Source of the DNA: Pseudomonadota bacterium
GTDB lineage: Bacteria > Pseudomonadota > Alphaproteobacteria > Azospirillales > Azospirillaceae
Direction: 5' to 3'
DNA length: 11,168 nt
NCBI GenBank assembly: GCA_023412175.1
Contig: JAEYOB010000295.1
Span: 1-11,168 of the forward strand
Positions 5,862 to 11,168 of the stretch are shown piece by piece; position 1 is the stretch's first letter, and each line of letters starts with the position of its first letter. Made by a program: the position numbers and the translations under genes. A model generated the notes under the pieces. It was given only the letters and a program-made list of their open reading frames with translations, was not told the origin of the DNA and ran no database searches.

Positions 5862-6359
5862 ATGTCCATGATTATCCTTTCGATCCCCGACATCCCCGGG
5901 GAATGCCAGGTCGAAAAGTTCGAGAAGAAGATCCTCTGCGAATCGCTGTCCCATGACATGACGGTTGAAATGGAGGTGACCACCAACGCCCGCCGCACCG
6001 TCCACTCCCCCAAGGTGGAAAACATCACCCTCGAGCGGAAGTGGGACATCGCCTCACCGAAGCTGATCAGCCGCCTGCTGCGCGCCCAGAGCGACGAGGT
6101 GTGGAAGATCCACTGCCTCAAGCCGATGAGCGACGACGACTTCCAGTTTGTGGAGTTCCTCACGCTGGAGCTGAAGAATCCGCTACTCGCCAAGCACTCC
6201 CTGAGCGTCAGCGAGGGGGATACCACCGAGTCCCTGGAGATCAACGCAACGGAGATCAACTGGGTCTACAAGCTGAGCGACCAGAAGAACAAGGAAGTCA
6301 GCGGCAACTTCGGCGTCAGCTTCAACCTGCTGACCGGCCGGGTGAAGGACGGCGTGTGA
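5862..6359 (+). CDS. hcp: T6SS inner tube protein Hcp (TssD)
   Basis: Hcp forms stacked hexameric rings that make the tube expelled by the T6SS, and it often carries effectors. The 165 residues fit the family: an N-terminal strand with 'IPDIPGE' (8-14), a central 'VENITLERKWDIASPKLIS' segment and a C-terminal strand-rich half ending in 'FGVSFNLLTGRV'. The start ATG 5862 has GGAG (5849-5852) 9 nt upstream; the ATG at 5868 is an alternative two codons on. The gene lies between tssC and tssE. A large hairpin 9 nt after its stop may shape the high Hcp level compared with downstream baseplate genes. No C-terminal effector domain is fused. Confidence 0.95.
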   Translation: MSMIILSIPDIPGECQVEKFEKKILCESLSHDMTVEMEVTTNARRTVHSPKVENITLERKWDIASPKLISRLLRAQSDEVWKIHCLKPMSDDDFQFVEFLTLELKNPLLAKHSLSVSEGDTTESLEINATEINWVYKLSDQKNKEVSGNFGVSFNLLTGRVKDGV

Positions 6360-6367
6360 GCCTGCGC

Positions 6368-6412
6368 GTCCCGCCCTCTTTTCAGCCCGGCTCGGCTGGA
6401 AGGGGGCGGGAC
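6368..6412 (+). other. Strong 45-nt hairpin between hcp and tssE (possible attenuator or mRNA stabiliser)
   Basis: GTCCCGCCC (6368-6376) pairs perfectly with GGGCGGGAC (6404-6412). Above one bulged T (6377) the stem continues through C-G, two T-A and two T-G pairs, then CAGCC (6383-6387) with GGCTG (6394-6398), closing a 6-nt loop (6388-6393). That is about 19 pairs. No T-run follows, so complete termination is unlikely. A hairpin here would fit partial termination or protection of the hcp mRNA 3' end after processing. Confidence 0.65.
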
Positions 6413-6444
6413 ACCTTCCCAGCCAACCATCGGGATCACCGGCC

Positions 6445-6903
6445 ATGACCCAGCCCAAGACGATGACCGGCGGGCGCACCCTGCTCTTCGAGCGCCTGAT
6501 CGATTTCGAACCGGATCGGCCGAACAGCGACGAACCGTCCATGTCCACGCTGTCGATGGCCGACCTGAAGGCGTCGATCCAACGGGAGATCGTGCGGTTG
6601 CTGGACAGCCGGACAATGGGCACCCGGCGCCCGGACCTGGGCGGCACCGTCCTGGAATATGGCCTTCCCGATTTCGCGCACATCGACACTGCGTCCCACG
6701 CCGACCGGCGCCGGGTCGAGCACGCGGTCCGCCAAGCCATCACGGATTTCGAACCCCGCCTGAGACGGCCAAAGGTGTCCGTCGCCGCCGGGACCGGACG
6801 CGGCACGCTGGTGGCCGGCATATCCGGCGAGGTGGTCGCCGGTTCCATCACCGAACAACTGGTGTTCGACGTGGCCCTCAGCGGCCCGGCGCAGGCCGCC
6901 TGA
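6445..6903 (+). CDS. tssE: T6SS baseplate wedge protein TssE (gp25-like)
   Basis: TssE resembles phage T4 gp25, a baseplate wedge protein thought to start sheath assembly. The 152-residue protein shows 'LLFERL' (13-18), 'VRLLDSRTMGTRRPDL' (50-65), 'YGLPDF' (72-77) and the conserved EPRL (103-106), a core feature of the gp25 fold that contacts the sheath. The C-terminus is strand-rich, as expected. A weak GGGA site (near 6431) precedes the ATG at 6445; Met7 is an alternative start. The 85-nt gap to hcp is the longest inside the operon and holds the hairpin described above. tssF begins one base after this stop. Confidence 0.95.
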   Translation: MTQPKTMTGGRTLLFERLIDFEPDRPNSDEPSMSTLSMADLKASIQREIVRLLDSRTMGTRRPDLGGTVLEYGLPDFAHIDTASHADRRRVEHAVRQAITDFEPRLRRPKVSVAAGTGRGTLVAGISGEVVAGSITEQLVFDVALSGPAQAA

Positions 6904-6904
6904 C

Positions 6905-8701
6905 ATGCGGCGTGAGGATCTCCTCGACCATTACGAACGCGAACTGCTTTATGTACGCCGCGCCGGCGAGGCGTTCGCCCGCAGCTATCCCAAGATCGCC
7001 CGCCGGCTGGCGCTGGGGCCGGATCAGGCCGCGGACCCGAACGTCGAGCGGCTGATCGAATCCTTCGCCTTCCTGTCCGGCCGCCTGCAACTGAACCTGG
7101 AACGCGAGTTCCCCCGCTTTTCCGAGGCGTTGCTGGGCATCCTGCACCCGCAGCTGGTGGCGCCGATCCCGTCCATGGGCATCGCCCGCCTGGACCCGGC
7201 GCCGGGCGAGGGGCAATTGACCGGCGGCTTCCGCGTCCCACGCGGCACGGCGCTGCACGCGCTGGCCGAGGGCAACGCACGCTGCCGCTTCCGCACCGCC
7301 TACGACGTGACGCTATGGCCGCTGGCGGTGACCGACGCGGCGATCGAGCCGACCGACCGCTACGATTTCATTGACAGCTCCCGCGCCGCCTCGGTGCTCC
7401 GGCTGCGCCTGGAAACCCGCAACCAGTCCTTCGAGAACCTGCCCATCGACAAGCTGCGGCTGTTCATCGACGGCGAGACGATCCTCACCTCCGCCCTGCA
7501 CGAGCTGTTCCTGTGCGGCGTCGCCGAGGTGGTCTGCCTGATGCCGGGCAAGCCGCCGGTCCGCCTGCGCGGCGACGATCTCGTCGCCCCCGTCGGCTTC
7601 GGCTCCGACGAGACGGTCCTGCCGCACCCCAAGCACATCCAGCCTGCCTACGGCCTGCTACAGGAGTATTTCGAGTTCCCGCAGAAGTTCGATTTCTACG
7701 ACCTGACGCTGCCCCGCGGCCGGCTGTCGGGGACCGTGGTCGACGTGCTGATCGTGATGGCGCGGCCGCTGCCGAACCGCCTGACCCTGCGGCGCGAGAC
7801 CTTCGCGCTGGGCTGCACGCCCATCGTCAACCTGTTCAACCGCACCGCCGAGCCGATCCGGCTGAACCACCGCCGCACCGCCTACCGCGTCGTCGCCGAC
7901 GCGATGCGGGAACGCACGACCGAGATCCACTCCGTCCTGGAGGTCCGCGGCCTGCGTGACGAGGACGGGATGCACCACAATTACGTGCCCCTGTTCTCCT
8001 ACCAGCACGCCACGGCGGAAGCGGAGCCGCGCGGCTTCTGGCTGGCCGCGCGGGAACCGACGCAGCGCGACGACGTGCCGGGCACCGACGTTTATCTCAG
8101 CCTGCACCATCTCGACCTCAACCCGGCCGATCCGGCAGACGAGACGCTGCTCGTGCGCGTGCTCTGCACCAACCGCGCGCTTGCCGAACAGGTCCCCGCC
8201 GGGGCCGTGCTGATGATTGAGGAGGCAGCGCCCATCGCCACAATCCGCTGCCTGCACAAGCCGACGCCAGGGCGGCCGGCGCCGGCCGGCGGTTCCTCGG
8301 CCTGGAAGCTGGTCTCGCACCTGTCGACCAATCATCTGAGCCTGACCAACGACGCGGAAGGGCTGCGTGCCCTGCAGGCCATCCTGATGCTGCACGCACC
8401 CGAGGACCAGAGTTCCCAGCACCAGTTGCGCGGCATCAAGGGCCTGTCGTCGCGCCCGGTCCTCCACCGGATGGGACAGGACGCATGGCGCGGCTTCGTG
8501 CGCGGGCTGGAGGTCACGGTCGATCTGGACGAGCGGCACTTCGTCGGCGCCAGCCCGCTGGTGTTCGGCGGCGTGCTCAGCCGCTTCCTCGGGCTCTACG
8601 TCAACGTCAACGCGTTCGCCCAGTTGCGGCTGCGCTCCGTGCAACGGGGGGGAGTCTGGAAGGCATGGTCACGCCTCGCCGGCAGTCAGCCCGTTCTCTG
8701 A
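6905..8701 (+). CDS. tssF: T6SS baseplate protein TssF (VCA0110/ImpG family)
   Basis: TssF is the large baseplate wedge subunit and assembles with TssE, TssG and TssK. The 598 residues are a normal family length. The N-terminus 'LLDHYERELLYVRRAGEAFA' (6-25) and the following 'DPNVERLIESFAFLSGRLQ' with 'EFPRFSEALLGILHPQL' (about 40-82) are hallmark stretches. The C-terminus 'SVQRGGVWKAW' near residues 578-588 is also typical. The start follows the tssE stop by one base and has no strong separate ribosome binding site, so translation is likely coupled to tssE. The last 37 nt overlap tssG, and a run of seven G (8646-8652) lies in this overlap region. Confidence 0.96.
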   Translation: MRREDLLDHYERELLYVRRAGEAFARSYPKIARRLALGPDQAADPNVERLIESFAFLSGRLQLNLEREFPRFSEALLGILHPQLVAPIPSMGIARLDPAPGEGQLTGGFRVPRGTALHALAEGNARCRFRTAYDVTLWPLAVTDAAIEPTDRYDFIDSSRAASVLRLRLETRNQSFENLPIDKLRLFIDGETILTSALHELFLCGVAEVVCLMPGKPPVRLRGDDLVAPVGFGSDETVLPHPKHIQPAYGLLQEYFEFPQKFDFYDLTLPRGRLSGTVVDVLIVMARPLPNRLTLRRETFALGCTPIVNLFNRTAEPIRLNHRRTAYRVVADAMRERTTEIHSVLEVRGLRDEDGMHHNYVPLFSYQHATAEAEPRGFWLAAREPTQRDDVPGTDVYLSLHHLDLNPADPADETLLVRVLCTNRALAEQVPAGAVLMIEEAAPIATIRCLHKPTPGRPAPAGGSSAWKLVSHLSTNHLSLTNDAEGLRALQAILMLHAPEDQSSQHQLRGIKGLSSRPVLHRMGQDAWRGFVRGLEVTVDLDERHFVGASPLVFGGVLSRFLGLYVNVNAFAQLRLRSVQRGGVWKAWSRLAGSQPVL

Positions 8702-9750
8702 CCCCGACACCTCTAATCGACCGGCTGGAGGCCGAGCCCTGGGGGTTCGACCTGTTGCAGGCGATCGCGCTGCTGGAGCGCGCCGCGCCGACCCTGGCGC
8801 CGCTCGGCACCGGGATCGACCCGCAGCACGAGGCCGTCCGCATCGAGCACGACCCCAGCCTGGCGTTCCCGGCGAGCGACGTGGTGGAGGCGCGGCGGCA
8901 GGCGGACGGGCGCGGCGTGGTCCGCACGCCGGTGCTGGGCGTCGCCGGTTTCGCCGGTCCCCTGCCCTACGTCGCCACCGAGATCCTGCTGGAGCGCACG
9001 GCACGGCGCGACACGGCGAGCAAGGCCTTCTACGACATCTTCAACCACCGCCTGATGTCGATCTTTTACCGGACGCGCCAGGGCAGCCTGCCGCTGCTGG
9101 AGCGCGACCCGGAGGCCACCCTGATGGCCCGCGTGCTGCGCGCGCTGGTCGGGATCGGCACGCCCGGCCTGGAGAACCGCCTGCCCGGCACGCCGGACCG
9201 GATGCTGCTCGCTTTCTCCGGCATCCTCGCCAACCAGCGGCGCTCGTCCGCCGGGCTCGAGGTGATCCTGGCCGCGGTGTTCCGCGTCCGCGTGCGGGTG
9301 CGCAGCTTCGTCGGCCGCTGGCTGCCGCTCGGCGAGGAGAGCCAGACCCGCATCGGCGCCGGTCCCGACGCGTGCAACAACCGGCTGGGCCAGACGGTCG
9401 TGCTGGGCCGCCGCGTCTGGGATCAGCAGAGCTGCTACGCCATCGAACTGTCGTTGGACAGTCTGGAGCGCTACTGCGAGTTCCTGCCCAACGGGCGGCA
9501 TCACCAGACCCTGTGCGCGCTCGCCCGCTTTCACACCGGCGACGGCATGGATTTCCGCATCGTCCTGACGCTGGAGGCGGCGAAGGTGCCGCCGACGCGC
9601 CTGTCAACGCGCCCGCGCGAGGGCAGCCTGCTGGGCTGGACCTCCTGGCTGCGTACGCCGGGCACGCCCAGCCGGACCGACGGGCGCCTCACCATCGATC
9701 CTGCTCCGCCCTCGACCTCCTCCACCCAAGCGCCGGGAGCCCCGCCGTGA
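8665..9750 (+). CDS. tssG: T6SS baseplate protein TssG (VCA0111/ImpH family)
   Basis: TssG joins TssF in the baseplate wedge. Beginning at ATG 8665 the protein has 361 residues, normal for the family; the frame is open further upstream but only as an antiphase reading of tssF. Recognisable features are 'LEAEPWGFDLLQAIALLERA' near residues 21-40, 'GFAGPLPYVATE' around 95-106, 'FYDIFNHRLMSIFYR' around 120-134 and 'LLAFSGILANQRRSSAGLE' near 182-200. The final 30 residues are rich in Ser, Thr, Pro and Ala and look disordered. It overlaps tssF by 37 nt; GGGGGAG (about 8647-8653) lies 11 nt before the start, so coupled translation is probable. Its TGA overlaps the GTG start of clpV. Confidence 0.94.
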   Translation: MVTPRRQSARSLTPTPLIDRLEAEPWGFDLLQAIALLERAAPTLAPLGTGIDPQHEAVRIEHDPSLAFPASDVVEARRQADGRGVVRTPVLGVAGFAGPLPYVATEILLERTARRDTASKAFYDIFNHRLMSIFYRTRQGSLPLLERDPEATLMARVLRALVGIGTPGLENRLPGTPDRMLLAFSGILANQRRSSAGLEVILAAVFRVRVRVRSFVGRWLPLGEESQTRIGAGPDACNNRLGQTVVLGRRVWDQQSCYAIELSLDSLERYCEFLPNGRHHQTLCALARFHTGDGMDFRIVLTLEAAKVPPTRLSTRPREGSLLGWTSWLRTPGTPSRTDGRLTIDPAPPSTSSTQAPGAPP

Positions 9751-11168
9751 CCGCCGACATCAAGTCCCTGATCGGAAAGCTCGACCGCGACGGACGCAAG
9801 GTTCTGGAACGCTCGGCCGCGCTGTGCGTGTCGCAGACCCACTACGACGTGGAGGCCGAGCACGTCCTGCTCTCCCTGCTGCGCGCCAAGGACCCTGTGG
9901 TGTCCGGCATCCTGCGCCACTACGGCGTCGATGCCGGCCGGACCGAAGCAGAACTGAACGCCGCGCTGGACAAGTTGCGGCGTGGCAACAGCCGCACCCC
10001 GGCATTCTCCCCCCGCGTGCCGGAGTTGCTGGAGACCGCGCTGCTGGTCTCCGTCACCCATCTGGACAGCGCGCAGATCCTGCTGCCCGCCATTCTCTGG
10101 GCCGCGGTGGCTTGCGATTCCGTGCGCGCCGTCGTCACCGAATCCGCGCCGTCGCTGCTGGCCCTGCCGCGCGAGCGCACCGCCTCCGACCTGCCGGAGC
10201 TGGTCCGCGTCCTGAAGGAGTCCGGTTCCGCCGATACGCCGCGCGATGCCGCCGCGGCGGCCCCCGGCGCCATGCCCGCCGCGTCCGCGCCGGACGGGCA
10301 GAGTTCGCTCGACCAGTACAGCGTCGACCTGACGGCGCAGGCCAGGGCCGGCAGGATCGACCCGGTGATCGGCCGCGACCGCGAGATCCGGCAGGTGATC
10401 GACGTGATGATGCGGCGGCGCCAGAACAACCCGATCCTGGTCGGCGACCCCGGCGTCGGCAAAACCGCCATCGTCGAGGGGCTGGCGCTGCGCATCGCCC
10501 ACAACGACGTGCCGCCGCCGTTGCAGGGCATGGTCATCCGCACGCTCGACCTCGGCCTGCTCCAGGCCGGTGCCGGCGTGAAGGGCGAGTTCGAGAACCG
10601 GCTGAAGTCGATCATCAAGGAGGTTTCCGCCTCCCCCGTGCCGACGGTCGTCTTCATCGACGAGGCGCATGCGCTGATCGGCGCCGGCGGGGCCGCCGGC
10701 CAGGGCGACGCCGCCAACCTGTTGAAGCCCGCCCTGGCGCGCGGCGAGTTCCGCACCATCGCCGCCACCACCTGGGCCGAGTACAAGAAGTACTTCGAGA
10801 AGGACCCCGCCCTGGTCCGCCGCTTCCAGCCGGTGTCCGTGCAGGAGCCGGACGAGGAGGCCGCCGCCGCCATGCTGCGCGGCCTCGTCCGCCGCTTCGA
10901 GGAGCACCACGGCGTGCGCGTGCTGGACGACGGCATCGCCGCGGCGGTCAAGCTGTCCGCCCGCTACATCCCGGCGCGCCAGTTGCCCGACAAGGCGATC
11001 AGCGTGCTCGACACCGCCTGCGCCCGCGTCGCCATCGCCCGCAGTTCCAAGCCCGAAGCCATCGAGGCGCTGGAACGCGAGGACGCGGTGCTGGCCGGCG
11101 AGGCCGAGCGGCTGGGGGACGAGCCCGGCGGCGACCACGCGCCGCGCCTCGGCCGGATCGCCGAGCGC
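9747..11168 (+). CDS. clpV: T6SS sheath-recycling AAA+ ATPase ClpV (TssH), C-terminally cut by window edge
   Basis: ClpV is a hexameric AAA+ unfoldase that pulls TssC from contracted sheaths so the subunits can be reused. The frame starts at GTG 9747, overlapping the tssG stop as GTGA, and remains open to the edge (474 codons, about half of a normal ClpV). Residues about 5-150 form the Clp-N-type domain that binds the TssC N-terminal helix. An Ala/Pro-rich linker (about 160-190) follows, then the first AAA+ module: Walker A GDPGVGKT (233-240), Walker B 'VVFIDEAH' (301-308), and the ClpV-typical 'LLKPALARGEFRTIAATTW' with AATTW at 339-343, then the arginine-finger region 'KDPALVRRF'. The middle domain and the second AAA+ module would lie beyond the window. 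The first ATPase site looks intact. Confidence 0.96.
   Translation, partial: MTADIKSLIGKLDRDGRKVLERSAALCVSQTHYDVEAEHVLLSLLRAKDPVVSGILRHYGVDAGRTEAELNAALDKLRRGNSRTPAFSPRVPELLETALLVSVTHLDSAQILLPAILWAAVACDSVRAVVTESAPSLLALPRERTASDLPELVRVLKESGSADTPRDAAAAAPGAMPAASAPDGQSSLDQYSVDLTAQARAGRIDPVIGRDREIRQVIDVMMRRRQNNPILVGDPGVGKTAIVEGLALRIAHNDVPPPLQGMVIRTLDLGLLQAGAGVKGEFENRLKSIIKEVSASPVPTVVFIDEAHALIGAGGAAGQGDAANLLKPALARGEFRTIAATTWAEYKKYFEKDPALVRRFQPVSVQEPDEEAAAAMLRGLVRRFEEHHGVRVLDDGIAAAVKLSARYIPARQLPDKAISVLDTACARVAIARSSKPEAIEALEREDAVLAGEAERLGDEPGGDHAPRLGRIAER

Noticed and set aside
4338-6005. Long minus-strand open frame (555 codons) opposite tssC
   Set aside because: It lies entirely antisense to clear tssC and early hcp coding sequence. 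High-GC genes often leave the complementary frame open, and its Arg/His/Val-rich product has no recognisable domain.
6368-6412. Intrinsic transcription terminator after hcp
   Set aside because: The stem is strong, but ACACC rather than a T-run follows, and tssE to clpV continue as one operon, so it was listed as a hairpin of uncertain role.
9531-11138. Long minus-strand open frame (535 codons) opposite clpV and the end of tssG
   Set aside because: It is antisense to ClpV with intact Walker motifs. The product is low-complexity Gly/Arg/Asp-rich, as expected of a shadow frame.
1-11168. CRISPR arrays, tRNA or rRNA genes, insertion sequences, attachment sites
   Set aside because: I saw no regularly spaced repeats, cloverleaf or rRNA-like stretches, transposase frames or terminal inverted repeats. 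The window is densely filled with protein genes.

Overview
The window is high-GC DNA (strong G/C preference at third codon positions) that looks like an alphaproteobacterium. An Azospirillum-like member of the Rhodospirillales is my best guess from base composition and the style of the accessory genes; this is inference. It covers the first two thirds of a type VI secretion system (T6SS) structural operon and a set of accessory genes just upstream. Seven of the genes are recognisable T6SS components.

Layout. Positions 1-1011 (minus strand) hold two closely linked genes for membrane-anchored, sensor-like proteins; the second runs off the left edge. A 138-bp divergent region (1012-1149) follows, with a candidate promoter facing right. 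On the plus strand come three accessory genes: a TPR-plus-methyltransferase protein (1150-2472), a 103-residue coiled-coil protein overlapping it by 3 bp (2469-2780), and a protein with a C-terminal J-domain-like segment carrying an HPD motif (about 2905-3540). A 220-bp gene-free stretch rich in short repeats and palindromes (3541-3760) precedes the operon tssB-tssC-hcp-tssE-tssF-tssG-clpV (3761 to the right edge, clpV cut at residue 474).

How the genes work together. TssB and TssC form the contractile sheath and Hcp the inner tube. TssE, TssF and TssG belong to the baseplate, and ClpV is the AAA+ ATPase that disassembles the contracted sheath. The order matches the Pseudomonas aeruginosa H1-type layout, except that no tagJ lies between hcp and tssE; that gap holds a long, strong hairpin instead. 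The tssE-tssF, tssF-tssG and tssG-clpV junctions are 1 nt apart or overlapping, so translational coupling is likely. The membrane-complex genes (tssJ, tssL, tssM), tssA, tssK and vgrG are not in the window.

The least explained part is the block between the divergent region and tssB, together with the minus-strand sensor pair. A methyltransferase, a small coiled-coil protein and a J-domain-like protein are not standard T6SS core parts, and their position suggests a regulatory or assembly-assisting module.
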